From Myxococcales bacterium (GTDB taxonomy: Bacteria; Myxococcota_A; Polyangia; Palsa-1104), in contig JAQBQH010000334.1 in assembly GCA_028287105.1 (NCBI GenBank), positions 1 through 64,000 on the forward strand: DNA of 64,000 bases, in the 5' to 3' direction. A model generated the notes under the pieces. The model searched no databases. It worked only from the letters and a program-made list of their open reading frames with translations, and was not told the DNA's origin. Within the stretch, counting starts at the first letter, position 1. Each line of letters begins with the position of its first letter. This document shows, piece after piece, positions 17,590-26,548 of the stretch. The translations under genes and the position numbers were made by a program.

Positions 17590-18406
17590 CCGCCAGCGTC
17601 AGCGGCTCGCGCACATCCCAGCCGCGCACGCGTATCTCGGCCAGCTCGCCGCGCGCCACGTGACCGGCGGCGGCGATGACCGGCCCGAACACCAGCTGCC
17701 CCGTCGCCAGCGCCAGGTCGAGCCCCACCATCAGCGTCTGCGACTGATGTCCGAGCCGGCGGTGCATGTGCGTCAGCGGGCAGCCGTCGTCGGCCGGCAC
17801 GAACTGGCCGTTGACGTTGTAGATCGGCGTCACGAACGGCACCTCGGCCACCTTGCGTGGATCGACCGGCGCCGGACCGAGCGCCTTGGCCACGCCGGGC
17901 GTGGCGTAGAGCGCCTTGCGCACGTGGCCGACGGCGCTGTTGACCCAGCCGCCCGAGAGCTTCTCGGTACCGACGAGCAGCGCGATGTCGAAGAAGTTCT
18001 CGACGGCGTACGCGCGCACCAGGGCCGGCGGCAGCTCGAGGCCGCGCACCAGCGTCTCGGGCAGCGCGGCCGCGATGCGCGGGAGGAAGATCGCGTTCAG
18101 GTACGACGGCGCCGCCATCGCCAGCTCCTCGCGCGGCACCACGTCGGGGCGCATCTGCTGCAGCCGCGCGGCGACATCCTCGAGCTGCGGAATGAGCCGC
18201 CGCCCCGCGTCGCTGACGATGACCCCGCGGGTCGACCGCGACAGCAGCGTCGCGCCGAGCTGACGCTCGAGCCGATGCACCGCCTTCGACACCTGCGACG
18301 GCGTCACCTTGAGCGCGCGCGCCGCCGCCGTGATGGCGCCGCAGCGATGCACCGTCAGGAACGTCAGGACGTCGCCGAAGCGCAGCTCCGCCAGCGACTC
18401 GCTCAC
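17504..18406 (-). CDS. LysR-family transcriptional regulator
   Basis: A 300-residue LysR-type regulator. The N-terminal winged helix (about 10-70) shows FLTVHRCGAITAAARALKVTPS and SQVSKAVHRLERQLGATLL. The effector domain follows. It starts at GTG 18406, overlapping the TlpA stop (GTGA), as last gene of the operon coaX-repeat protein-Yip1-TlpA-lysR. LysR regulators are usually divergent from targets; here it is translationally coupled to a redoxin, so autoregulation of the operon is possible (inference). Confidence 0.88.
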   Translation of the reverse strand: MSESLAELRFGDVLTFLTVHRCGAITAAARALKVTPSQVSKAVHRLERQLGATLLSRSTRGVIVSDAGRRLIPQLEDVAARLQQMRPDVVPREELAMAAPSYLNAIFLPRIAAALPETLVRGLELPPALVRAYAVENFFDIALLVGTEKLSGGWVNSAVGHVRKALYATPGVAKALGPAPVDPRKVAEVPFVTPIYNVNGQFVPADDGCPLTHMHRRLGHQSQTLMVGLDLALATGQLVFGPVIAAAGHVARGELAEIRVRGWDVREPLTLAVNGERVRAKTQRLLGLLVEKTIEELDGR

Positions 18407-18942
18407 GGCGAGGCCCCCGTGCGCTCCTCGACCTCGAGGATCGCGCGCAAGAGCTCGTCCTCGGTCGACATGCCGCGCATCACCGCCGCGATCTTGCCCG
18501 CGGCGTCGACGATGACGGTGTGCGGGATGGTCCGCACGTGGTAGCTCGCGGAGGCGCCGCCGTCGTCGAGGGCGACGCGCATCGAGAGCCCGAGCCGCTG
18601 CACCGCGCCGGCGGCCGCGTCGCGATCGCCCTCGGTGTTGACGGCGACGAGGTTGGCCGTGTGCCCCGGCTTCCGCAGGATCTGCGCGACGCGCTCGATG
18701 CCGGGCAACTCCGCCATGCAGGGGCCGCACCACGAGGCCCAGAACACCAGCACCACCGGATGGCCGCGCTCCGCCGCCAGATGGAAGCGCCCACCGTCGA
18801 GGAGCCGCGCCTCGAAGTCGGGCGCCGGCGAGCCGCTCGCGGTCGCGACCTTGGGCATGCCGCCGTGCCCGAGCTGCACGATGCGCAGCACGAACAGCGC
18901 CGCCAGCCCGGCGAGGAGCGCCCATCCGGCGACCCGCCTCAC
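18403..18942 (-). CDS. TlpA-like membrane-anchored thiol-disulfide oxidoreductase
   Basis: A 179-residue protein: N-terminal membrane helix (WALLAGLAALFVLRIVQL), then a thioredoxin fold with FWASWCGPCMAELP, whose CGPC is the redox pair, and HTVIVD containing the region of the cis-Pro. It should reduce disulfides outside the cytoplasmic membrane. GTG start 18942 overlaps the stop of the Yip1 gene. Length and layout match TlpA/ResA. Confidence 0.9.
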   Translation of the reverse strand: MRRVAGWALLAGLAALFVLRIVQLGHGGMPKVATASGSPAPDFEARLLDGGRFHLAAERGHPVVLVFWASWCGPCMAELPGIERVAQILRKPGHTANLVAVNTEGDRDAAAGAVQRLGLSMRVALDDGGASASYHVRTIPHTVIVDAAGKIAAVMRGMSTEDELLRAILEVEERTGASP

Positions 18943-19442
18943 GCGCTCCTCCGCGCCGCCAGCATCCCCACCGTCCAGGTGACGACCGCCCACGCCACGC
19001 CGACCGCGGTGACGATGTTCGAGGCGCGCACCGACGGCGGATACCCACGCGCCGTGAAGTAGAGCGCGCCGATGACCATGGTGGCGAGATAGGGAATCCA
19101 GGCGTACGCCGCCAGATCGAAGGCGCGCGTCGTCTTCGGCACGAAGAAGCTCAGCACCATGCCGGCGACGAGGATCCCGCACACGTCGGGCAAGACCACG
19201 GTGAACGTGGCCAGCATCTGCTGCGCGCCGAAGCCGACGCCGATCTGCCGCACCATCGACCAGGCGCGCGCGAATTGATCGAGCTCCCCCGCGACCACCC
19301 GCGCCACGACCAGCCACATCACGTCGCTGGCGCGCGCCTCACCCGCCGCCAGCCGCGCCATCGTGCTGCGCGGCGCCACGAGGACTCCACCCACGCGCTC
19401 CGTGAAGGCGAGCCGCGCGCCCTTCGGGTTGCCCGCCGTCAT
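18939..19442 (-). CDS. Yip1-domain membrane protein
   Basis: A 167-residue integral membrane protein. It starts with a short soluble part (FTERVGGVLVAPRSTMARL) typical of bacterial Yip1 proteins, in which a P-R-x-T-M type motif precedes the membrane region, then has about four hydrophobic segments ending at VAWAVVTWTVGMLA. ATG 19442 overlaps the stop of the upstream gene (ATGA). Function unknown. The coupling to TlpA suggests a membrane redox or assembly complex. Confidence 0.78.
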   Translation of the reverse strand: MTAGNPKGARLAFTERVGGVLVAPRSTMARLAAGEARASDVMWLVVARVVAGELDQFARAWSMVRQIGVGFGAQQMLATFTVVLPDVCGILVAGMVLSFFVPKTTRAFDLAAYAWIPYLATMVIGALYFTARGYPPSVRASNIVTAVGVAWAVVTWTVGMLAARRSA

Positions 19443-20593
19443 TGGTTGCGCTGCTGCAAGAGCTGCTTGGCCGCCGTCGACAGCGCCGACGGAATGCCCT
19501 TCGAGCGCGCGAGCAGCTTCAGGTCGCGCGCGTTCAGGTGCGGCAAAAAGCGCATCGCCACCGGCAGCGGACACTTGGGATTGTTGCACAGCGCGATCTT
19601 GACCGAGCTCAGCCGGACCCACTGCCGCTGGCCGGCGATGTAGCGGATGATGTCGTCGTCGAGCGCGCGGTTGGTCGCGTAGCGGATGACCTCCATGGGG
19701 CTGACGCCCGGCGAGCGGATGGCGGCCATCGAGACCAGCCGATTGGTGTCGCGAATCAGGACCGCGCGCGCGAAGGCGTTGCCGAGCGTCGCCAGCCGGA
19801 TCTTCGCCGCCGGCGAGAGGTCGGAGATCTTCTTCTTCTTCTCCTCCTCGACCACGCCGGGCGCTTCGACCGCCTTCTCCGCCTCGGCGGCGTCGAGCTC
19901 CGCCTGCCGCGCCGCCTCCTCCTCGTCGACCGCGACGAGCTGCAGCGCCGCCGTCTGATCGACCGCCACCTCGGCCGCGCGCGCGAACGCCTCGTCGTCG
20001 TTGGCGGCCTCGACCGGGTCGATCCCGCCCGACTGTCGGATGGTGCGCGACGCTTCGTCGAACGCCGGAATGCCGTCGACGCGCACCTGGTTGCGCACCG
20101 CCAGCTCGAGCGCGCGCTGCGCCGTCGACATGCGGGTCTTGGGATTCATGTAGAGCGCCGCGATGATCTGCGGGTGGCGCAACAGGCGCTCCTCGTTCTT
20201 GGCGATCATCTCGAGCGCGTTCTCGTCGACGAGCCCGGCCAGATGCGCGAAGGTCTCGTCTGCAGTGGCGCGATTGAGCAGCACCTTCTCGAGCAGCGCC
20301 GGCTTTGCGAAGACGCGCCGCGCGAAGAAGTCGAGCACGCGCGCATCGAGCGCCCCCTCGAGCGCACCGCCGAGCATCTTCTCGGGCAGCTCGGTCGCCG
20401 TCTTGTAGGCGGCCGACTTGATCGCCTCGTCCTCGACGAACGTGAGCTGATAGAGCGCGGTCACCAGCTCGCCGGGCGGCATCGGCGCCAGGCCGCGCGC
20501 CGCCATCATCTTCAGCGGCGCGGGCGCCTTCGCTCCGACCGCGCGCTCGACGCCCGGCGGCAGCTGCTCGAGCGGCTCGAGCACCAACGCCAT
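19439..20593 (-). CDS. Helical-repeat protein of unknown function
   Basis: A 384-residue soluble protein built of short helices, with a charged central linker containing an acidic then KKKKI stretch around residue 240-255. Segments such as LLRHPQIIAALYMNPKTR and ALCNNPKCPLPVAMRFLPHL repeat the pattern of leucine-rich variant or HEAT-like repeats (short helix, N-P, short helix). ATG 20593 shares one base with the coaX stop (TGATG). Proteins of this kind are scaffolds. I recognise no enzymatic motif. Confidence 0.75.
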   Translation of the reverse strand: MALVLEPLEQLPPGVERAVGAKAPAPLKMMAARGLAPMPPGELVTALYQLTFVEDEAIKSAAYKTATELPEKMLGGALEGALDARVLDFFARRVFAKPALLEKVLLNRATADETFAHLAGLVDENALEMIAKNEERLLRHPQIIAALYMNPKTRMSTAQRALELAVRNQVRVDGIPAFDEASRTIRQSGGIDPVEAANDDEAFARAAEVAVDQTAALQLVAVDEEEAARQAELDAAEAEKAVEAPGVVEEEKKKKISDLSPAAKIRLATLGNAFARAVLIRDTNRLVSMAAIRSPGVSPMEVIRYATNRALDDDIIRYIAGQRQWVRLSSVKIALCNNPKCPLPVAMRFLPHLNARDLKLLARSKGIPSALSTAAKQLLQQRNQ

Positions 20594-21369
20594 CAGCGAT
20601 TGCGCTCCCACAAGATGCCGAGCCCGGTGAGCGTCAACATCTCGTCGGTGTGCTCGATCGTCTTGGAGTCCTTGGCGATGAGCGTCGCCAGCCCGCCGGT
20701 GGCGACGACGGTGCAGGGGAAGCCGACCTCGGCGCGCATGCGCGTGACGATCTCGTCGGTCAGCCCCACGTAGCCGTAGAAGAGGCCCGCCTGCATCGAG
20801 GCCACCGTGTTCTTGCCGACCACCGACGACGGGCGATTGAACTCGACGCGCGGCAGCTTGGCCGCCTTCTCGTACAGGGCGTCGGCGGAGGTGGTGATGC
20901 CGGTGGCGATGGCGCCGCCGGCGTACTCGCCTTTCGGGGTCACGAGGTCGAACGTGGTCGCCGTGCCGAAGTCGACGATGATGCAGCCCTGCTTGTGGCG
21001 CTCGTAGGCGGCGACGGCGTTGACGATGCGATCGGCGCCCACCTCTTTGGGATTGTCATAGAGGATCGGCATGCCGGTCTTGAGCCCGGGTCCCACCGTC
21101 AGCGGCCGGATCTTCAAGTACTGCTCGAAGAATTTCTCGACGGCGAAGAGGGCCGACGGCACGACGGTCGCGATCATGCCGCCGTCGATCTGCCAGGGCA
21201 GCTGCGCCATCTGGAAGAGCTGATACAGCGTGGCCGCGTACTCGTCGGCGGTGCGGCGGGCGCGCGTCTCGAGGCGCCAGTGCGCGCGCACCTCGCCGGC
21301 GCGACCGCCCTTGGCGTCGAACACTCCGACGACGGTGTTGGTATTGCCCACGTCGACGACGAGGAGCAT
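20593..21369 (-). CDS. coaX: Type III pantothenate kinase
   Basis: CoaX phosphorylates pantothenate in the first step of CoA synthesis. The 258-residue protein starts MLLVVDVGNTNTVVGVF (ATP phosphate loop), has GADRIVNAVAAYERH, the second phosphate motif IVDFGTATTFDLV and GGAIATGITTSADALY, all diagnostic of the ASKHA-fold type III enzyme. Start ATG 21369. First gene of a five-gene operon in which every junction overlaps. The extra N-terminal frame up to 21567 is not family-like. Confidence 0.95.
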   Translation of the reverse strand: MLLVVDVGNTNTVVGVFDAKGGRAGEVRAHWRLETRARRTADEYAATLYQLFQMAQLPWQIDGGMIATVVPSALFAVEKFFEQYLKIRPLTVGPGLKTGMPILYDNPKEVGADRIVNAVAAYERHKQGCIIVDFGTATTFDLVTPKGEYAGGAIATGITTSADALYEKAAKLPRVEFNRPSSVVGKNTVASMQAGLFYGYVGLTDEIVTRMRAEVGFPCTVVATGGLATLIAKDSKTIEHTDEMLTLTGLGILWERNR

Positions 21370-21541
21370 GCAGTCGACTGTAGCATGTTCGACCTCGCAC
21401 GCCCGCGGTCGGACCGCGCGACTTGCCCGCGTGCCCGCTTCCCCCGCGTGCGCGCTTCCCGCGAACGAGTCGCCGCGCCAGTTGTGACAATCGTAGGGCG
21501 CAAGACGGTTTTGCCGCCCTGTTCTAGCGTAAGATGCCCTC

Positions 21542-22108
21542 GTGCCCGAGCTGCTCACGCCGCTCACCTATGCCACCTCGTTCCTCTCGACGCGCCAGTT
21601 CGTCGTCGAGCACAACGGCGAGGAGGGCTGGACCCGGCTGCGTCAGGAGCTGGCCGCCAAGCACGGCATCGAGCTGCCGCACGACTTCTCCAACGCCTCG
21701 TGGCTCCCGACGCTGTGGTTCACCACCGCCCTCAACGTCGGGCGCGATCTGTTCGGCCCGGCCGATTTTCACGCGCAGTTCGGCAACGCCGCCGCCGAGT
21801 ACGAGATGAGCTGGGTGCATCGCGTGGCGCTGCGCTTTACCTCGCCCTTGTGGATGCTCGAGCGCGGGCGCGACTACTGGAAGCGCGCGCACAACACCGG
21901 CCGCTGGGACGCCGAAGGGCGCACGGGCTGGATTCGCGGCACGCTCCACGAGTTCGGCGTCGTCGACGCCGGCTACTGCGACTCGCTCGTCGCCTGGCTC
22001 AGGCGCTCGTGCATGATGACCGGCGCCGGCAAGGTCTTCGTCGTCGAGCGCCAGTGCCGCGCCCGCACCCCCGGCGCGACCTCCTGCGTCTTCGAGGGCA
22101 ACTGGTGA
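21542..22108 (+). CDS. V4R/TIGR02265-like protein
   Basis: A 188-residue soluble protein starting at GTG 21542. The C-terminal half (KRAHNTGRWDAEGRTGWIRGTL, then a Cys near GYCDSL and CRARTPGATSCVFEGNW at the end) fits the 4-vinyl-reductase-like or Myxococcus TIGR02265 paralog pattern, which ends in Cys-x-x-x-Gly-x-x-x-Cys-x-Phe. Such domains bind small hydrophobic ligands and often regulate. The assignment is from pattern recall and needs a profile search. It stands alone after coaX, divergent from it. Confidence 0.5.
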   Translation: MPELLTPLTYATSFLSTRQFVVEHNGEEGWTRLRQELAAKHGIELPHDFSNASWLPTLWFTTALNVGRDLFGPADFHAQFGNAAAEYEMSWVHRVALRFTSPLWMLERGRDYWKRAHNTGRWDAEGRTGWIRGTLHEFGVVDAGYCDSLVAWLRRSCMMTGAGKVFVVERQCRARTPGATSCVFEGNW

Positions 22109-22122
22109 GGGCGGAAAGAGAC

Positions 22123-22139
22123 GTCAGCGGATAGCTGAC
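22123..22139. repeat. Inverted repeat GTCAGC-ggata-GCTGAC
   Basis: Perfect 6-bp arms around 5 bases, 15 bp after the V4R-like gene and 34 bp before the DUF2254 gene. No T-run follows. It shares the core AGCTGAC/AGCTGTC with the repeat at 24441-24478 on the other side of the two-gene unit. Either a weak terminator or a member of a dispersed intergenic repeat. Confidence 0.4.
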
Positions 22140-22172
22140 AGCCAACGCGCGCCGTCGTATGATCCCGGGCCC

Positions 22173-23756
22173 ATGGCTGTAGCCGGCAACGCCAACCCTC
22201 GACGGCGGACGCTCCTGTATCCGCTGCTCCTCCTGGGCGGCATTGCGCTGGCCGTCTTCCTCGGCTTCTACCTCATCGACTGGCTCATCCTGGCGCCCGG
22301 CAAGAACCCGTTCGTCCTGCTCTTCAACTTCGACGTCGACACCCTGCAGAACGCGCTCGGCAACATGGCGCAGGTGGTGGCGGCCATCCTCGGCATCGTC
22401 ATCACCGTCGTCTCGATCGTCGTGCAGCTCGCCGCGACGCGCTACACGCCGCGCCTGGCCGACATGTTCTTCCGCGATCGCACCAACCTCGCGGTGCTCG
22501 GCTTCTTCGTCGTCGCCTGCATCAACGCGGTCTGGGTCTCGGTCTCGGTCGCGCACACGTTCTTGCCCAAGGTCTCGATCATCTTCACGATGGTGCTCGT
22601 CACCGCGTCCCTCCTCATCATGGTCCCCTACTTCGCCTACGTGTTCGACTTCCTCGACCCCGACCGCGTCGTCGGTCGCATCCAGGAGCAGGCGGTCGCC
22701 TCGGCGCTCGGCCGCGGCCGCCTCCTCGGCGACATGGCCGACCGTCAGGTGCGCGCCCTCGTCGGTGTCGAGCAGCTCTCCGACATCTCGATCAACGCCG
22801 CCTCGCAAAAGGACAAGGCGATCGCCTCGGGCGCCGTCGACGCCATCAAAGATTTGATCTGCGCCTATCTCGCCGAGAAGTCGCACGTCGAGGCCGACTG
22901 GTTCCACGTCGGGCCGCGCATCCGCCGCAATCCCGACTTCGTCTCGCTCGCCGCCGAGTCGGTCGACGACCTCGACCAGAAGCGCGTGTGGCTCGAGTAC
23001 AAGGTGCTGCGCCAATATCAATCGATCTACAACGAAGCGCTCGGCACGGTTCCCGACGTCAACCACCTCATCGCCATCAACACGCGCTACATCGGCGAGG
23101 CGGCGCTCAAGGCCAACGACGCCGAGGCGCTGCAGCTGGCGGTGAAGTTCTTCAACACCTATCTGCGCGCGACGCTCAACGCGGCCAACATCCGCACCGC
23201 CTACAACGTGCTCAACCAGTATCGACAGCTCACGGAGCATGCGCTCGAGCTGGGGCAGTCGGTGCTGGTGTGCGAGATTGCGTTCTTCTTCAAGTACTAC
23301 GCGCAAATCGCGCACTCGATGGACCTCGGCTTCGTGACCGAGACCGCGGCCTACGATCTGGCGACCCTGTGCGAGCGCGCCTTCGCCCTGCGCGCGCCGT
23401 CGCACGACGCGATCCTGAAGGTGATGCTCGAGGTCGACAAAGAGGCGGAGAGCCAGACGCAGGAGCACACGCTGCGCGGCGTGCGCAAGGCGCAGGCGAA
23501 GCTGGCCAGCTTCTACCTCGTCGCCGGCGAGAGCGGCGTCCAGTACGCGCGTCAGATCTTCGACGACATGAAGGACGAGCGCGCCGAGCGCTTGCGCTCG
23601 ATCTGCGACGAGCTTCTGCGGATCGAGTCGAAAGATTTTTGGGAAGTGATCGATCGCGGCACGAACTTCGACTACGTGGACGCGACGCGCAAGGCGCAGC
23701 TCAAGGTCTTCTTCTCGTGGTTCCCGAGCCTTTCAAAGGAGGCAGCACATGCGTGA
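22173..23756 (+). CDS. DUF2254 family membrane protein
   Basis: A 527-residue inner-membrane protein with about four helices in the first 160 residues (LLLLGGIALAVFLGFYLI, MAQVVAAILGIVITVVSIVV, LAVLGFFVVACINAVWVSV, MVLVTASLLIMVPYFAYV) and a long soluble C-terminal part rich in helices. The VVQLAATRYTPRLADMFF segment after helix 2 corresponds to the conserved motif of DUF2254. Function of the family is unknown. The following lipoprotein gene overlaps its end by 8 bp, so the two act together. Confidence 0.82.
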   Translation: MAVAGNANPRRRTLLYPLLLLGGIALAVFLGFYLIDWLILAPGKNPFVLLFNFDVDTLQNALGNMAQVVAAILGIVITVVSIVVQLAATRYTPRLADMFFRDRTNLAVLGFFVVACINAVWVSVSVAHTFLPKVSIIFTMVLVTASLLIMVPYFAYVFDFLDPDRVVGRIQEQAVASALGRGRLLGDMADRQVRALVGVEQLSDISINAASQKDKAIASGAVDAIKDLICAYLAEKSHVEADWFHVGPRIRRNPDFVSLAAESVDDLDQKRVWLEYKVLRQYQSIYNEALGTVPDVNHLIAINTRYIGEAALKANDAEALQLAVKFFNTYLRATLNAANIRTAYNVLNQYRQLTEHALELGQSVLVCEIAFFFKYYAQIAHSMDLGFVTETAAYDLATLCERAFALRAPSHDAILKVMLEVDKEAESQTQEHTLRGVRKAQAKLASFYLVAGESGVQYARQIFDDMKDERAERLRSICDELLRIESKDFWEVIDRGTNFDYVDATRKAQLKVFFSWFPSLSKEAAHA

Positions 23757-24414
23757 GACGTTGCTCTCGATCCTGGTCCTCGGCGTCGCCGCTTGCGGCG
23801 GCGGCGGCGCGAAATACCACGTCAACGACAACTCGCTGGCGACGGCGTCGGTGCAGGAGAAGCAAGGCGTCCTGGCCGCGCAGCAGGAGAAGGAGGTCGC
23901 CAAGACCGAGCAGCAGAAGGCGGAGGCCGATCTCAAGAACATCGAGAACGAGGTCGACGTGGCCGACAACGACTACAAGACGGCCAAGCTGCAGCTCGAC
24001 ACCGCCAAGCTGCAGGCCAAGACCGCCGAGCAGGCCAACGACGTCAACCGCAAGAACCAGGCGACCCACGACGTGCGCGTCGCCGAGCTGGGGGTCAAGT
24101 CGGCCGATGCCAAGGTCGACTGGCTCAACAAGAAGCGCAAATGGATCAAGGCGCAGCGCGATGCCGCCGACGATCACTTCGCCGCCGCCGATTCCCGCTA
24201 CGAGCTGGAAAAGGCCAAGCTGGCGCAGCAGAAAGGCATCAAGCCCTCGGACGACTTCAACGTCATGAACTTCGAGACCGACAACTTGAAGAAGCAGCAG
24301 AAGTACTCCGAGGCGCGCATGGACTCCGACAAGATGCAGGCGGACGTCGACCGCCTCGAGCGTGACTGGCACGCGCAGCAGGCCGCCTTCGAAAATTCCA
24401 AAGCCTCGCGATGA
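23749..24414 (+). CDS. Coiled-coil lipoprotein, 221 aa
   Basis: Signal peptide MRETLLSILVLGVAAC with lipobox VAAC (Cys16) followed by Gly4. The mature protein is almost entirely a Lys/Glu/Ala/Gln coiled coil from about 30 to 215. AAAGGAGG precedes the ATG, which lies inside the end of the DUF2254 gene. A membrane-tethered periplasmic helical rod working with the DUF2254 protein is likely. Low-complexity composition prevents a closer call. Confidence 0.8.
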   Translation: MRETLLSILVLGVAACGGGGAKYHVNDNSLATASVQEKQGVLAAQQEKEVAKTEQQKAEADLKNIENEVDVADNDYKTAKLQLDTAKLQAKTAEQANDVNRKNQATHDVRVAELGVKSADAKVDWLNKKRKWIKAQRDAADDHFAAADSRYELEKAKLAQQKGIKPSDDFNVMNFETDNLKKQQKYSEARMDSDKMQADVDRLERDWHAQQAAFENSKASR

Positions 24415-24440
24415 TTGGCAGCTGCGACTCCACGATTTCC

Positions 24441-24478
24441 GCTAACTGCCAGCTGTTAGCTGTCCCCTGTTAGCTGTC
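24441..24478. repeat. Intergenic repeat: tandem CTGTTAGCTGTC with an inverted arm
   Basis: CTGTTAGCTGTC occurs at 24453-24464 and 24467-24478 (14-bp period). GCTAAC at 24441-24446 can pair with GTTAGC at 24455-24460. TCTTTTG follows, so the set may end transcription of the DUF2254/lipoprotein unit. It resembles the 22123-22139 element on the other side of that unit. Confidence 0.45.
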
Positions 24479-24601
24479 TTTTGTAGCGGCCGTCGCGGAT
24501 TTCACAGACCGAAATGCGTTGACCGACGGGCGGTTGGAAGTTTAAGCTCAGGCTGCGTCTATATGTGCCGATGAAGCTCTTGGGGGGGCCCGAGAGAGTG
24601 C

Positions 24602-26140
24602 ATGGAGTATCAAGTCCACGAGGAATCGCCACGCGTCTTAGTGGTGGATGACGAAAAGGTCATCCGCGAGATCCTCTCTGACTTTTTGACGATGGAAGGG
24701 TACGTCGTCCGCACCGTGGAGGACGGCGACGCCGCGCTGCGTGAGCTCGAACGGCGCAGCTACAACCTCGTCATCAGCGACCTCAAGATGCCCGGCATGG
24801 GCGGCCTCGAGCTCCTGGAGAAGATCGCCGACCTCAAGGCAAACGTCCTCACGGTCATCATGACCGGCTTCGGCACCGTCGAGACGGCGATCGAGGCCAT
24901 GAAGAAGGGCGCGTACGACTACATCCTCAAGCCGTTCAAGATCGAGGAGGTCGTGCATGTGGTCGAGCGCGGCCTCGACCGGCAGCGACTGCACGCCGAG
25001 AACATCCGCCTCAAGGAGGCGGTGTCGCTCTACAAGATCTCCGAGGCGATCGCCGAATCGCTCTCGCTCGAGAAGGTGCTCGACCTCATCCTCGACGGCG
25101 TTCTCGTCGAGGCGCAGGCCGACGCGGTCACGCTCATGCTCAAGGATCCGCGCACCGGCCTGTTCGTCGAGCGCTCGCGCAAGATCTCGCCGCTGGCCGA
25201 CAGCGGCTTCACGGGCGAGCTCAACCTGACCGAGCTCCTCGAGCACTACTCGCACGACAAGCCGCTCCTGGCGCACGGGCTCAAGGCGCTCAAGTTCTTC
25301 GCCGAGCCGCCCAAGGATCGACGCCTGGTCTCGTTCTGCTCGATCCCGCTCAAGGTGCAGGATCGCGTCATCGGCATGCTCAACGCGTACTCGTACACGC
25401 GCGGCTACAAGTTCACCGAGGGGCAGCGCAAGATGCTCTCGGTGCTCGCCAATCGCGCGGCGGTGTCGATCGAGAACGCGCGGCTCTACGAAGACCTGGT
25501 GCAGAAGAACTGCGATCTGACGACGGTGAACCAGTCGCTGGCGGACAACTTCCGCGCCACCATCATCGGCTTCGCGCATGCGCTCGAGGAGTCGGACAAG
25601 TACACGCGCGGCCACTCGGAGCGCGTCGCCTTCTACTCGTCGTTGACCGCGCGCGGGCTGACGCTGGGCGAGCCGGAGACCGAGCGCATCGTGCAGGCCG
25701 GTCTCATGCACGACATCGGCAAGATCGGCATCCGCTACGAGAAGCTGAACAAGCCCGGCAAGCTGACGCCGGAAGAGGTCGCGATGTTCCGCACCCATCC
25801 GGCCAAGGGCAAGCGCATCCTCGAGCCCATTCCGTCGATGGCCGAGCTCATCCCGGGCGCCTGGTGCCATCACGAGAACTGGGACGGGTCGGGCTATCCG
25901 CGCGGCCTCCTCGGCGAGAACATTCCGCTGCTCGGGCGAATCGTCGCCATCGCCGATACCTACGACGCGATGACCAGCGATCGCTCCTACCGGAAGGCCC
26001 TGCCGCACGACGTCGCCGTCGCGGAGCTGGAGCGCTGCGCGGGCGCGCAGTTCGATCCCGAGCTGGTGCCGCAGTTCATCCGCATGGTCGACGACCACCG
26101 CAAGACCCAGATCGCCGCCGGCAACGAAATCCCGCGCTGA
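24602..26140 (+). CDS. Response regulator with GAF and HD-GYP domains
   Basis: A 512-residue cytoplasmic signalling protein. Receiver domain 10-125 with the phospho-acceptor D60 in ISDLKMPG; GAF domain about 150-305; HD-GYP phosphodiesterase about 315-495 with HDIGKIG and HHENWDGSGYPRGL intact. It should degrade cyclic di-GMP (or a related dinucleotide) under control of phosphorylation and a GAF ligand. No histidine kinase lies beside it, so it is an orphan regulator. ATG 24602 follows GGGGGGGCCCGAGAGAG. Confidence 0.93.
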   Translation: MEYQVHEESPRVLVVDDEKVIREILSDFLTMEGYVVRTVEDGDAALRELERRSYNLVISDLKMPGMGGLELLEKIADLKANVLTVIMTGFGTVETAIEAMKKGAYDYILKPFKIEEVVHVVERGLDRQRLHAENIRLKEAVSLYKISEAIAESLSLEKVLDLILDGVLVEAQADAVTLMLKDPRTGLFVERSRKISPLADSGFTGELNLTELLEHYSHDKPLLAHGLKALKFFAEPPKDRRLVSFCSIPLKVQDRVIGMLNAYSYTRGYKFTEGQRKMLSVLANRAAVSIENARLYEDLVQKNCDLTTVNQSLADNFRATIIGFAHALEESDKYTRGHSERVAFYSSLTARGLTLGEPETERIVQAGLMHDIGKIGIRYEKLNKPGKLTPEEVAMFRTHPAKGKRILEPIPSMAELIPGAWCHHENWDGSGYPRGLLGENIPLLGRIVAIADTYDAMTSDRSYRKALPHDVAVAELERCAGAQFDPELVPQFIRMVDDHRKTQIAAGNEIPR

Positions 26141-26185
26141 GCTGCGAATTTCGCGGCGCTCGCCGCGCGCGTGTAACATGCACGC

Positions 26186-26548
26186 ATGTCGCGTCTCAGC
26201 CGTCGTGAGTTCGCAGGGGGTGCGGCGGCGCTGATCGGCGCGACGCTGTTGCCGGCGCGCGTCGTCGCCGACGAAAAAACGACACCCAGGGCGCAGGCCA
26301 GCAGCGCAACGCCGGCCGCCGCGACGCCGACTCCGCCCAAGCCGCTGACCGCGGGGCAGGCCGAAGCCGAGGCGCGCGTGCAGATGATCGTCGCCCGCTA
26401 TGGCGCCCGAATCTCGGCGGCCGATCGCTCGGAGCTCGTGCGCATGTCGAACGACGTGCAGGGGCAGCTCGACAGGCTGCGCGCCTTTCCGCTCGACTGG
26501 GACGATCAGCCGGCGCACACGTTCCGCGCGCCGCGCAGGCGGCGCTAG
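26186..26548 (+). CDS. Tat-exported small protein, GatC-like partner of the amidase
   Basis: A 120-residue protein with a twin-arginine signal (SRREFAGGAAALIGATLLP at 5-23) and a cleavage region near VVADEK. After an Ala/Pro linker (30-58) come two helices and a Pro/Trp tail, LRAFPLDWDDQPAHTFRAP. The two-helix-plus-extended-tail layout resembles GatC, the small subunit that wraps around GatA amidases. Its stop shares one base with the GTG of the amidase (TAGTG). I infer that it serves as partner and Tat carrier for the amidase. Confidence 0.72.
   Translation: MSRLSRREFAGGAAALIGATLLPARVVADEKTTPRAQASSATPAAATPTPPKPLTAGQAEAEARVQMIVARYGARISAADRSELVRMSNDVQGQLDRLRAFPLDWDDQPAHTFRAPRRRR

Noticed and set aside
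22173-23468. 489-aa minus-strand frame antisense to the DUF2254 gene
   Set aside because: Composition of a shadow frame; the plus strand has membrane helices and a family motif.
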